Positions 53,643 to 61,553 of a stretch of 64,000 nt of DNA are shown here, in pieces (within the stretch, counting starts at the first letter, position 1; every line of letters begins with the position of its first letter). The stretch spans positions 3,123,501 to 3,187,500 of the forward strand of contig NZ_VIWT01000001.1 of the NCBI RefSeq assembly GCF_007829815.1, read 5' to 3'. This DNA is from Kitasatospora viridis (lineage in GTDB: Bacteria; Actinomycetota; Actinomycetes; Streptomycetales; Streptomycetaceae). The notes beneath the pieces are model-generated. The model saw nothing but the letters and a program-made list of their open reading frames with translations. It was not told the origin of the DNA and did not search any database. Made by a program: the position numbers and the translations under genes.

Positions 53643-54739
53643 AGATAGCCACCGGCCCCGCGTTGATCGGCTTCGAGGAGCGGATCGGCGACCTGCCGGC
53701 GCCCCAGCGCTGCGGCTGCGGCCCGTGCCGCTCGCGGGCGGCGCTGCTGGCGCTCCGTCAGCAGCGGGCGTCGGCCCGGGCCGGCCGAATACCGCCGCTG
53801 GCCCTGACGGTCCGTGGGGCCTGCCTGGCCACCACGGTGCTCTCCGGGGCCGGCGTGCTCGGCCTCGGCGCGGGCGTCGCGCACGCCGAGCCGGCCCCCA
53901 GCCACGCGGGGTGGGACGGCTCGCGCTACTGGTTCAAGAACGCGGCCGGTGAGTGGCGCTACACCAGCCATTACGACGTCTACCTGAGCCGCACGGGTCA
54001 GACGGATCAGCAGTCGCAGCAGTCCCAGCAGTCCCAGCAGTCGCAGGCCGATGACGGCAGCGGGATGAAGCAGGGCTGGGACGGTTCGGTCTACTGGTTC
54101 AAGAACGCGGCGGGCGAGTGGCGCTACACCAGCCATTACGACGTCTACCTGAGCCGGACCGGTCAGACGGATCAGCAGTCGCAGCAGTCCCAACAGTCCC
54201 AGCAGTCGCAGGCCGATGACGGCAGCGGGATGAAGCAGGGCTGGGACGGTTCGGTCTACTGGTTCAAGAACGCGGCGGGCGAGTGGCGCTACACCAGCCA
54301 CTACGACATCTACCTGAGCCGCACCCAGTCCCAGCAACCGACCACCCCGTCGCCCACCGGTACCAGCAGCAGTACCAACAGCACCGAACCCGCCATCGCC
54401 TACGCCCTCGCCCAGCTGGGCAAGCCGTACGTCTGGGGCGGCGACGGGCCGGACGGCTTCGACTGCTCGGGCCTGGTCCAGCAGGCGTACCGCCGGGCCG
54501 GGATCGACCTGCCCCGGGTGGCCGACGACCAGTACGCGGCCACCACCCCGATCAGCCCGGCCCAGCTGCGCCGCGGCGACCTGATCTTCTGGTCCGACAA
54601 CGGCCGCGCCTCCGGCATCCACCACGTGGCCATCTACCTGGGCGACAACCAGTACCTGGAGGCCCCGCGCCCGGGCAAGAACGTCCGCATCTCCACCCTG
54701 AACAGCGGCTACTACCCGACCCAGCTGGGCCGCCCGTAA
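53639..54739 (+). CDS. Secreted NlpC/P60 peptidoglycan endopeptidase with tandem aromatic repeats
   Basis: A 366-residue exported DL-endopeptidase that cuts peptidoglycan cross-bridges. The N-terminal 56 residues before the hydrophobic part include a Cys cluster (RCGCGPC, residues 24-30). The signal-like hydrophobic helix is at about 57-82, with cleavage near AHAEP. Three aromatic repeats begin GWDG at residues 91, 146 and 201 (GWDGSVYWFKNAAGEWRYTS), the first two followed by a Gln/Ser-rich linker. The NlpC/P60 domain (about 250-366) keeps C276 (FDCSG), H329 (HVAIYLG) and a third polar residue near E341 (YLEAP). It is coupled to the SPFH gene by ATGA. The SPFH partner may position it in the membrane. 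Confidence 0.92.
   Translation: MKIATGPALIGFEERIGDLPAPQRCGCGPCRSRAALLALRQQRASARAGRIPPLALTVRGACLATTVLSGAGVLGLGAGVAHAEPAPSHAGWDGSRYWFKNAAGEWRYTSHYDVYLSRTGQTDQQSQQSQQSQQSQADDGSGMKQGWDGSVYWFKNAAGEWRYTSHYDVYLSRTGQTDQQSQQSQQSQQSQADDGSGMKQGWDGSVYWFKNAAGEWRYTSHYDIYLSRTQSQQPTTPSPTGTSSSTNSTEPAIAYALAQLGKPYVWGGDGPDGFDCSGLVQQAYRRAGIDLPRVADDQYAATTPISPAQLRRGDLIFWSDNGRASGIHHVAIYLGDNQYLEAPRPGKNVRISTLNSGYYPTQLGRP
53909..54325 (+). repeat. 165-bp in-frame tandem repeats inside the NlpC/P60 gene
   Basis: Units at 53909-54073 and 54074-54238 and a third partial unit 54239-54325 differ at only a few bases. Each codes 29 aromatic-rich residues plus (in the full units) a 26-residue Gln/Ser linker made of CAGTCG/CAGTCC repeats. 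Confidence 0.95.
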
Positions 54740-54751
54740 AGCCCGCCGCGA

Positions 54752-54786
54752 CGTGCCCGGCACCCACCCCGTGGGCGCCGGGCACG
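54752..54786. terminator. Bidirectional terminator between convergent genes
   Basis: A 15-bp stem with one mismatch (54752-54766 with 54772-54786) between the NlpC stop and the aldo/keto reductase stop. Confidence 0.75.
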
Positions 54787-54791
54787 CGCCG

Positions 54792-55760
54792 TCAGGCGGA
54801 GGCGGCGTCCAGCAGTTCCAGCTGCTCGGCCGTCAGCACCAGCCGAGCCCCCGTCAGCAGCGGGACGAGCTGCTCCGGGGTGCGGGCGCTGGCGATCGGC
54901 GCGACCACGGTCGGCTGGGCGGCCAGCCAGGCGGTCGCCACCGAGGAGGGCTGCACGCCGTGCGCGGCGGCCACCTGTTCCACGGCCTCCAGCACCCGCA
55001 GCGCCCGCGGGTCGGCCAGGCGCTTGGTCGCGCCCTCGGCCCGCGGGCTCGGCACGGACGGGCCGCCCGGCCGGTACTTGCCGGTGAGGAACCCGCCCGC
55101 GAGCGCGGCGTAGGGCACCACGCCGATCCCGTGGGCGGCGGCCACCTCGGCCAGCGGGCCCTCGTAGGTGTCCCGGGAGAGCAGGTTGTAGTGCGGCTGC
55201 AGCGCCTCGTACCGGGCCAGGCCCTCCTTCGCGGAGAACTCCAGCGCGGCGGTGAGCCGCTCGGCCGAGATGTTGGAGGCGGCGACGGCCCGGACCTTGC
55301 CCTCCCGCACCAGCTGGTCCAGGGTCGAGACGATCTCCTCGACCGGCACCTCCGGGTCGTCCTTGTGGGTGTAGAGCAGGTCGATGGTCTCCACGCCGAG
55401 GCGGCGCAGCGAGTCCTCGGTGGCCGAGCGGATGTTGGCGGCGCCGAGCCCGAGGGCCGCCGGGTGCGCCCCGACCTTGGAGGCGATGAGCACCGAGTCG
55501 CGGTTGCCGCGCTCGCGCACCCACTCGCCGATGATCGTCTCGGATTCCCCGCCCTGGTGGCCCGGGGCCCAGACCGAGTACACGTCGGCGGTGTCGATGA
55601 AGTTGCCGCCGGCGGCGGTGTAGGCGTCCAGCACGGCGAAGGAGGCGTCCCGGTCGGCGGTCCAGCCGAAGACGTTGCCGCCCAGGGAGAAGGGGTGGAC
55701 GGCCAGCTCGGAGCGGCCCAGCCGGACCCGTTCCGGAATGAGGTGCGCGGTATCGGTCAT
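54792..55760 (-). CDS. Aldo/keto reductase
   Basis: A 322-residue NADPH-dependent oxidoreductase with a TIM barrel, reducing an aldehyde or ketone. The catalytic tetrad is visible: Asp and Tyr in FIDTADVY, Lys in LIASKVG, His in LLYTHKDD. The start is set to ATG 55760, although its SD is weak; in-frame starts further up (55793, 55811) would add 11-17 residues. It is a single gene, convergent with the NlpC gene and divergent from a small membrane protein gene. Confidence 0.92.
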   Translation of the reverse strand: MTDTAHLIPERVRLGRSELAVHPFSLGGNVFGWTADRDASFAVLDAYTAAGGNFIDTADVYSVWAPGHQGGESETIIGEWVRERGNRDSVLIASKVGAHPAALGLGAANIRSATEDSLRRLGVETIDLLYTHKDDPEVPVEEIVSTLDQLVREGKVRAVAASNISAERLTAALEFSAKEGLARYEALQPHYNLLSRDTYEGPLAEVAAAHGIGVVPYAALAGGFLTGKYRPGGPSVPSPRAEGATKRLADPRALRVLEAVEQVAAAHGVQPSSVATAWLAAQPTVVAPIASARTPEQLVPLLTGARLVLTAEQLELLDAASA

Positions 55761-55868
55761 GAAGGTGGTCAACAGGCCCGGTGCGGCGGCCATTCCGGGG
55801 TCGGCGGTCACTCCCCGGAGGGGTCCGGGCTGTCCGGGGACGTACCGGATTGGCTAGAGTCCGGTGCC

Positions 55869-56069
55869 ATGGCTGAGAACAACTATGACGACCCCGCCGG
55901 CAGCACCCAGATGTTCCGGGCCTTCGTCGAGACTCCGCAGGCCCAGGCACCGTCCAACGTCTCCGTGCACCGCAGCGGTTCCGGCGGCAGCCGCACCGGC
56001 GTGATCGCGATCGGCGTGGTGGTCGCGCTGGTCGTGGTGGTCGGCGTGATCTGGCTCGCCGTCAAGTAA
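55869..56069 (+). CDS. Small tail-anchored membrane protein (66 residues)
   Basis: A short protein with a cytoplasmic part (MAENNYDDPAGSTQMFRAFVET, about 1-42) and one C-terminal helix (GVIAIGVVVALVVVVGVIWLAVK). The last charged residue is Lys at the end, so the helix is membrane-inserted with the N terminus inside. No domain is recognised. It is conserved-looking in codon use and has its own start between an aldo/keto reductase and a phosphatase gene. Such small proteins in Streptomyces often regulate membrane enzymes. Confidence 0.7.
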   Translation: MAENNYDDPAGSTQMFRAFVETPQAQAPSNVSVHRSGSGGSRTGVIAIGVVVALVVVVGVIWLAVK

Positions 56070-56189
56070 TCCCCTCCGGGACCGCGGGGCCCGGACCACC
56101 GGTGCCGGACTCCTGTCCGGGCCCGGCCGGGCTCCGTACCCTGGTCGCACGCGGCCCGAGCGGCGCGCCGTGCCGAGCCAGGAGGTCCC

Positions 56190-57092
56190 GTGACCGAGCA
56201 GCCCGACCAGTCCGCGCCGACCGCCCGCAGTCTCGGGCTGGCCGGGGCGGTGAACGCCCGCGACCTGGGCGGCTACCGGACGGTGGACGGCCGGGTGCTG
56301 CGCTCCGGCGTCGCGCTGCGCAGCGACGGGCTGCACCGGCTGCGGGCCGCCGACCACGAGGTGCTCGGCGGGTTCGGGGTGCGCCACGTGGTGGACCTGC
56401 GCTCGCTGGACGAGGTCCGCGACGCCGGGCCGGACCTGCTGCCGGGCCTGCCGGTGGCCGAGCTGCCGACCGGCGCGCCGGACCTGACGCTGACCGTGCG
56501 CGGCGCCGGCCCGGACGGGCCGACCATGCACCACCTGCCGGTCTACGCGGCCGACTTCGACGTGCACGCGGCGCTGCGCGGCGCGCTGGCCGACCCCGAT
56601 CCCACGACCCAGCGGGCCCTGCTGGGCGACGGCCGGGCGGACCGGATGATGCTCCGGCTCTACCGGTGGTTCGTCACCGGCCCGGCGGCCCGGGAGCGGT
56701 TCGCCGCGGTGCTGCGGCTGCTGGCCGAGCCGCAGGCCCCGCCGGTGCTCTTCCACTGCACGGCCGGCAAGGACCGCACCGGCTGGACGGCCGCGCTGCT
56801 GCTGACCGCGCTCGGGGTGGACCGGGAGACGGTGGTCGAGGACTACCTGGTGACCAACCTGCGCTCCGCGGCGGCGGTGGAGCGGGTGCTGGCGGCCTTC
56901 CGGGCGCGGGGGATGGCCGAGCCGGAGCTGCTGCGGCCGCTGTTCACCGCCGACCGCCGCTACCTGGAGGCCGCCTTCGAGGAGCTGGACGCCGGCTGGG
57001 CCGACTTCCCGCAGTTCTGGCGGTCCGGCCTGGGCCTGGACGGGGCCATGCTGGCCGGACTGCGCGAGAACCTGCTGGAGGAGCCGCTCTGA
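56190..57092 (+). CDS. Protein tyrosine phosphatase (PtpB/LipA type)
   Basis: A 300-residue single-domain phosphatase. The signature CX5R is HCTAGKDRTGW with C190 and R196. The N-terminal NARDLGGYRTVDGRVLRSG and HVVDLRSLDEV are typical of the MptpB-like tyrosine/lipid phosphatases. It dephosphorylates phosphotyrosine or phosphoinositides and is probably cytoplasmic, as no signal peptide is seen. The GTG start has AGGAGG 5-6 bases ahead. It ends 7 bases from the convergent sigma gene stop. Confidence 0.9.
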   Translation: MTEQPDQSAPTARSLGLAGAVNARDLGGYRTVDGRVLRSGVALRSDGLHRLRAADHEVLGGFGVRHVVDLRSLDEVRDAGPDLLPGLPVAELPTGAPDLTLTVRGAGPDGPTMHHLPVYAADFDVHAALRGALADPDPTTQRALLGDGRADRMMLRLYRWFVTGPAARERFAAVLRLLAEPQAPPVLFHCTAGKDRTGWTAALLLTALGVDRETVVEDYLVTNLRSAAAVERVLAAFRARGMAEPELLRPLFTADRRYLEAAFEELDAGWADFPQFWRSGLGLDGAMLAGLRENLLEEPL

Positions 57093-57099
57093 GGCCGCG

Positions 57100-57978
57100 T
57101 CAGGCCTCGGCGGTCAGCCCCTCGCGCAGCTGGGTGAGGGTCTTGGTGAGCAGCCGGGAGACGTGCATCTGGGAGATGCCGATCTCCTCGCCGATCTGCG
57201 ACTGGGTCAGGTTGCCGAAGAACCGGAGCATGATGATCCGCCGCTCCCGGGCCGGCAGCTTGGCCAGCAGCGGCTTGAGCGACTCGCGGTACTCGACGCC
57301 CTCCAGCGCCAGGTCCTCGTAGCCGAGCCGGTCGGCCAGCGGGCCGTCGCCGTCCTCCTCGCCCGGGCCGGAGTCCAGGGAGCTGGCGGTGTAGGCGTTG
57401 CCGACGGCCAGGCCCTCGACCACGTCCTCCTCGCTGACCCCGAGGCTGACGGCCAGTTCGGCGACGGTGGGGGAGCGGTCCAGCCGCTGGGAGAGCTCGT
57501 CGCCGGCCTTGGTCAGGGCCAGCCGCAGCTCCTGCAGCCGCCGCGGCACCCGGACCGACCAGCTGGTGTCCCGGAAGAACCGCTTGATCTCGCCGACCAC
57601 GGTGGGCATCGCGAAGGTCGGGAACTCCACCCCGCGGTCCGGGTCGAACCGGTCGATCGCCTTGATCAGGCCGATCGTGCCGACCTGGACGATGTCCTCC
57701 ATCGGCTCGTTGCGGCTGCGGAACCGGGCGGCCGCGTAGCGCACCAGCGGCAGGTTCAGCTCGATCAGGGTGTCCCGGACGTAGCCGTGCTCGGTGCTGC
57801 CGGGGGCCGTGCCGGCCAGTCGGCGGAAGAGCGAGCGGGAGAGCGTGCGGGTGTCCAGGGCCGGCGGTGCCGCCGCCGCGGGGCCCGGCTCCGGAGCGTG
57901 CTCGGCGACCGCCGTGCCGGCCTGGGCCGTGCCTTGGCTCGCGCCGTGGATCTCTGTGCCGTCCGGCTCTGCGGACAT
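57100..57978 (-). CDS. SigB/SigF-family stress/development sigma factor (copy 1)
   Basis: A 292-residue sigma factor of the SigB/SigF/SigG group. Regions: 2 (about 72-140, [39 protein letters not shown]), 3 (about 145-225, [19 protein letters not shown]), and 4 (about 240-290, [37 protein letters not shown]). Such factors need anti-sigma/anti-anti-sigma partners; none is adjacent, though GHKL and SpoIIE-type genes exist elsewhere in the window. ATG 57978 has GAGGGGGTGGG ahead. A close paralogue is upstream on the same strand. Confidence 0.93.
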   Translation of the reverse strand: MSAEPDGTEIHGASQGTAQAGTAVAEHAPEPGPAAAAPPALDTRTLSRSLFRRLAGTAPGSTEHGYVRDTLIELNLPLVRYAAARFRSRNEPMEDIVQVGTIGLIKAIDRFDPDRGVEFPTFAMPTVVGEIKRFFRDTSWSVRVPRRLQELRLALTKAGDELSQRLDRSPTVAELAVSLGVSEEDVVEGLAVGNAYTASSLDSGPGEEDGDGPLADRLGYEDLALEGVEYRESLKPLLAKLPARERRIIMLRFFGNLTQSQIGEEIGISQMHVSRLLTKTLTQLREGLTAEA

Positions 57979-58153
57979 GCACCCACCCCCTCGTGACAGG
58001 TCGAACGGGAGCTCACCGGCCGCGGTGGCTCCCCGGTCCGCGCCGAGTTGATCGACGCCCCCCAACCGCTTGCATACCGGAACAACGCCGACGGCAAACC
58101 CGAACGTCGCCAGATGTCACTCGCCGGTAACGCGCAGCAACCCTGACCTGGGC

Positions 58154-59011
58154 TCACTCCTCCCAGGAGTTACCGGTCCTGAGCCTGGTCAGGATCCTGG
58201 AGAGCAGGCGGGAGACGTGCATCTGCGACATACCGAGCTCGTTGGAGATCTGCGACTGCGTCAGGTTGGCGAAGAACCGCAGCATCACGATCCGGCGCTC
58301 CCGCTCCGGCAGCTGCACCAGCAGGTGGCGCACCATGTCCCGGTGCTCCACGTCGGTGAGCGCGGAGTCCTCGTAGCCGAGCCGGTCGAGCAGGGCCAGG
58401 CCGCCCTCGTGCTCCTGGGCTGCCTCCAGCGAGGCGGCGTTGTAGGCCCGGCCGGCGTCCAGGCAGGCCCGCACGTCCTCCTCCGGGATCCGCAGGCAGG
58501 CGGCGATCTCCGGCACCTTGGGGGTGCGGCCCTGGGTGACCGTCAGTTCCTCCATCGCGCCGCTGACCTGGACCCAGAGCTCCTGGAGCCGGCGCGGCAC
58601 GTGCATGGTGCGCACGTTGTCCCGGAAGTAACGTTTGATCTCCCCCAGGATGGTCGGCAGCGCGTAGGTGGGGAACTGCACGCCGCGGCTCGGGTCGAAC
58701 CGGTCGATCGCGTTGATCAGGCCGATGGTGCCGACCTGGACCACGTCCTCCATCGGCTCGTTGCGGCTGCGGAACCGGGTCGCGGCGTACCGCACCAGCG
58801 GGATGTTGACCTCGATCAGCGCGGCCCGGACCTGCTCGCGCTCGGGCGCCTCGGCGGGCAGCTCGGCCAGCCGTTCGAACAGCACCCTGGTCAGGGTGCG
58901 GACGTCGATCGGCCCGCCGGTCCCGGCCGGCTCCGCGGTGGTCCCGCTGGCCGTCCCGCTGTCCGTGCCGCTGTCCGTGCCGGTGTCCGGCTGGCTCTCC
59001 TGGATCGGCAC
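58154..59011 (-). CDS. SigB/SigF-family sigma factor (copy 2)
   Basis: A 285-residue paralogue of the adjacent gene, same domain order: region 2 ([22 protein letters not shown]), region 3 ([19 protein letters not shown]) and region 4 ([37 protein letters not shown]). The N terminus has a short [13 protein letters not shown] repeat encoded by 12-bp DNA repeats. GTG 59011 is the only start after an in-frame stop; GAGGAGGG lies somewhat far (about 12 bases). It is separated from copy 1 by 175 bp and is probably regulated independently, though both lie in one direction. Confidence 0.92.
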   Translation of the reverse strand: MPIQESQPDTGTDSGTDSGTASGTTAEPAGTGGPIDVRTLTRVLFERLAELPAEAPEREQVRAALIEVNIPLVRYAATRFRSRNEPMEDVVQVGTIGLINAIDRFDPSRGVQFPTYALPTILGEIKRYFRDNVRTMHVPRRLQELWVQVSGAMEELTVTQGRTPKVPEIAACLRIPEEDVRACLDAGRAYNAASLEAAQEHEGGLALLDRLGYEDSALTDVEHRDMVRHLLVQLPERERRIVMLRFFANLTQSQISNELGMSQMHVSRLLSRILTRLRTGNSWEE

Positions 59012-59150
59012 GGTCCGTCACCCCCTCCTCGTTCACCGCCTCGTCCTGCCCGGCAAAATCGGTCATAGCATCACAAGCCGGGCGTGGTCCGTTCAAGTAC
59101 CGGACTCAGGCGTGTTGACGGACCGTCGGCCGTCCGGGGAGCACGGCAGT

Positions 59151-59207
59151 GCGGCCCGCCGCTCCGCAGGCCGGCCGCACGGGGGCCTGGTGGGAGCGGC
59201 GGGCCGC
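59151..59207 (-). terminator. Large hairpin downstream of the Dabb gene
   Basis: A 15-bp outer stem (59151-59165 with 59193-59207) and an inner 6-bp stem (59167-59172 with 59184-59189), 38 bases past the minus-strand stop at 59245. Confidence 0.7.
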
Positions 59208-59244
59208 CGGGTCGTGCGGGCACGACCGGTGGGTCGGGGCCGGA

Positions 59245-59538
59245 TCAGACCTCGAAGTCCGCGACCACCAGGGTGGCGATCTCCAGCATCCGCTGGGCGG
59301 CGGCCACGTGCGCCGGATGGGTGGCGTAGGCCTTCAGCGCGTCCTCGTCGGCGACCAGGCTGTTGATCGCGTAGTCGTAGGCGACGTCGCGCGGGCTGAA
59401 GTTCCAGCCGGTCTGCCACTCCAGCAGGACCGGGATCTCCTTGTCGAGGCCGACGAAGCCCTCGGCGGCGGCCAGCGCGCGCGGGTCGTCCTTGGCGATG
59501 CCCTCGTGCAGCTTGAACAGGACCAGGTGGCGGATCAC
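59245..59538 (-). CDS. Dabb (stress-responsive A/B barrel) family protein
   Basis: A 97-residue dimeric alpha/beta-barrel protein. The sequence MIRHLVLFKLHEG, then YDYAINSLVADEDALKAYATHPAHVAA, is characteristic. It may bind a small aromatic or polyketide-like ligand; the role in Streptomyces is mostly unknown. GTG start with TAGGAG ahead. Confidence 0.92.
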   Translation of the reverse strand: MIRHLVLFKLHEGIAKDDPRALAAAEGFVGLDKEIPVLLEWQTGWNFSPRDVAYDYAINSLVADEDALKAYATHPAHVAAAQRMLEIATLVVADFEV

Positions 59539-59623
59539 GGGGTGCTCCTAGGAGAGGGTGCGGGACCGGGTCAGGACCGGGTCACGGTACTCGACCCGGG
59601 CCGCAGCGCCCTGCGGCGTACCA

Positions 59624-59788
59624 CTACTTGATCAGGCCGGTCATGAACGCGCCGATCGACTTGGCGGCCTCGGAGATCCCCTCGAAACCCGACTGGACCA
59701 GTTCGGCCGCGCGTGCGGGCGAGTGGATGATCGTGTAGCCCACGAAGATCACCAGCACGTACATGCCGACCTTCTTTGCCTGCGCCAT
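59624..59788 (-). CDS. 54-residue single-helix membrane protein
   Basis: A short gene not evident from long ORFs. The product MAQAKKVGMYVLVIFVGYTI has one helix from about residue 9 to 24, followed by a short amphipathic segment (HSPARAAELVQSGFEGISEAAKSIG). The frame, one GGAGG upstream at about 12 bases, the coding-like GC3 pattern and position between Dabb and the intergenic region support it. It resembles small conserved actinobacterial membrane proteins, but I cannot name it. Confidence 0.65.
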   Translation of the reverse strand: MAQAKKVGMYVLVIFVGYTIIHSPARAAELVQSGFEGISEAAKSIGAFMTGLIK

Positions 59789-60141
59789 CTGAACCGCCCA
59801 CCTCCGCCGTCTGCCCGGCCCCGCGCCCGGCGAACGCCCTTCGTTCGCTCGGCGACCGCTGGGCGCAGCTTATCCACCGTTCGGCTCAATGCGATGAGCA
59901 ACGCGTTCACTCCGCGGGACGAAGGTCCCGGCGGGCGGGGCCCTTGTACGGATGCCCCGGCCCGGGCGCTTCGGCAGGATGGTTGTTGTACCGAGGGTCT
60001 GGCAGGAATCCTCCGGTACGTGGGTCCGGAGGTCCCCGCTGTGGGACCGGGCGCTGCGGCTTCCCCCGACGCGGCGCCGGTTGTGGGACCTCCGCCGGGG
60101 GAGGCCTTCGTCCCCCCGGAAGGCCTCCCCCCTTCCCCGTT
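59789..60141. other. 353-bp intergenic region
   Basis: There is no gene. It carries the terminator at 60097-60131 and the putative promoter of the 54-residue protein gene near 59830-59900, where the sequence is slightly less GC-rich. Confidence 0.5.
60097..60131 (-). terminator. Terminator of the four-gene operon
   Basis: A perfect 13-bp stem (60097-60109 with 60119-60131), 9-base loop, 10 bases beyond the minus-strand stop at 60142. Confidence 0.85.
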
Positions 60142-60594
60142 CTAACGCTGGGTGAAGCGCACCTCGGCCTCCGGGGCCAGCCCCAGCTCCTCACCGGTCA
60201 CCGGCTCCCCGGTGCTGATCAGGATGTTGTAGTGGTTCGGGAAGTGGCAGGCGTCGAAGCCGAGCACGGTGCCGACCGGCCGCCCGCCGATCCAGACCGT
60301 GTCGCCCCGGTCGATCACGCCGGCCCGGGAGATCTCGGTGAAGCCCAGGAAGCCGACCCGGTCCACCCGGGTGCCCGGGGCGCCGTCCGCCACGTCGGTG
60401 GTGACCAGCTCGTGCAGCTCGCCCGCCCGCACGCACCGGCTGGCGTACGGCTCCACCGTCATCCCCCGGTCCTCCCGGCGGTGCACCAGCACCTTGACCA
60501 GCTCGCCGGCCACCGCGCGCTTGGCGCCGTCCTCCTGACTGCCGGCGAGCTGACGGCCCGTCGGTGCGGTGCCAGCCAGCGGGCGGGGGATCAT
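60142..60594 (-). CDS. Uncharacterised small protein, last gene of the dehydrogenase operon
   Basis: A 150-residue cytoplasmic protein with no catalytic motif I can recognise. The N-terminal 40 residues are basic, then MTVEPYASRCVRAGELHELV, GFLGFTEISRAGVIDRGDTVWIG, and a C-terminal FDACHFPNHYNILIS. It resembles small uncharacterised proteins found beside amino-acid-type biosynthetic dehydrogenases (possibly the DUF6917 group, not verified). The ATG overlaps the Gfo/Idh stop as ATGA. An operon role, perhaps cyclisation, isomerisation or binding, is an inference. Confidence 0.6.
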   Translation of the reverse strand: MIPRPLAGTAPTGRQLAGSQEDGAKRAVAGELVKVLVHRREDRGMTVEPYASRCVRAGELHELVTTDVADGAPGTRVDRVGFLGFTEISRAGVIDRGDTVWIGGRPVGTVLGFDACHFPNHYNILISTGEPVTGEELGLAPEAEVRFTQR

Positions 60595-61553
60595 CGGGCC
60601 TCCTGGGGGACGCGGATCGCGGTGTGGGTCGCGGTGGTGGCGGCCAGCCGGTAGGCGGCGTGCACCAGTTGCAGGGCGTGCGCGCCGCCGTCGCGGTGGC
60701 GGGCCGGGTCGTCCAGCGCGGCGCCGAAGGCTGCCAGGATCCCCCGGTACTCGTGCCAGAGCGACTCCTTGAAGGCCGGGTGACCGGCCAGCAGGTCGGC
60801 CTGCCGGACGGTGCCGTCGGCCAGCGTCAGCCGGACGTCCTTGCGCTCGCCCGGGTACGACCAGTCGAGCTCCACCCGGGCCCGCACCGGCCGGGCGCCG
60901 TCGGCGACCAGGTCGATCACCGCCTCCCGGTCCAGCCCGGTGGCGTCCCGGTCCACCTCGGCCCGGGTCACCGTCAACGGTGCCTCGCCCAGGCAGCGGC
61001 GGACCAGGTCGAAGGCGTTCGGCCCGTTGTCGGCCACGCAGCCGCCGCCGCAGCGGGCCGGGTCCAGGTACCAGCGGTCCCGGCCGACGTGCTCCTCGAT
61101 CTGCTCGAAGTAGCGCACCCGCACGTGCTTGACGGGCTGGTCCAGGCCGGCCAGCAGCTCCAGCAGCGGGGCGTTGTAGCGGCGGTGGAAGGCGGTGAAG
61201 AGCAGCGTGCCGCGCTCGGCCGCCAGCCGTTCCAGCTCCCGGGCGTCGACCGGGTCGGTGGCCAGCGGCTTCTCCACGCAGACCGGCACGCCCGCCGCCA
61301 GCAGGTCGCGGCAGACCGGGGCGTGCGCGTCGTTGGGGACCGTCACCACCGCGCCGTCCAGCGCCGGTCCGTCGGCCAGCAAGGTCCGGTGGTCGCGGAA
61401 GACCGCCCGGCCGGCCGCCCGGTGCTCGGTCAGCGCGAAGTCGTCCAGGTCGCAGACGGCGGCCAGTTCGAAGCGCGGGTCGGCCTCGATCGCGGCCAGG
61501 TAGAACCGGGAGATGACGCCCAGTCCGATCACGGCGATCCGACGCGGCGTCAT
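60591..61553 (-). CDS. Gfo/Idh/MocA-family oxidoreductase
   Basis: A 320-residue NAD(P)-dependent dehydrogenase. Rossmann motif IGLGVISRFYLAA (about 8-20); the EKPLA motif with catalytic Lys in VCVEKPLATDP (about 93-104); a substrate domain with CGGGCVADNGPNAFDLV and a conserved His in the later part (FKESLWHEYRG). The family acts on sugars, inositols, and in some pathways amino-acid-like imines. ATG overlaps the Ldh-type stop by ATGA, so coupling is strict. The adjoining Ldh-type dehydrogenase and peptidase suggest a dedicated small-molecule route. Confidence 0.88.
   Translation of the reverse strand: MTPRRIAVIGLGVISRFYLAAIEADPRFELAAVCDLDDFALTEHRAAGRAVFRDHRTLLADGPALDGAVVTVPNDAHAPVCRDLLAAGVPVCVEKPLATDPVDARELERLAAERGTLLFTAFHRRYNAPLLELLAGLDQPVKHVRVRYFEQIEEHVGRDRWYLDPARCGGGCVADNGPNAFDLVRRCLGEAPLTVTRAEVDRDATGLDREAVIDLVADGARPVRARVELDWSYPGERKDVRLTLADGTVRQADLLAGHPAFKESLWHEYRGILAAFGAALDDPARHRDGGAHALQLVHAAYRLAATTATHTAIRVPQEAR

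Noticed and set aside
53909-54325. CRISPR-like repeats
   Set aside because: The repeats are 165 bp, coding and without spacers of uniform unique sequence.
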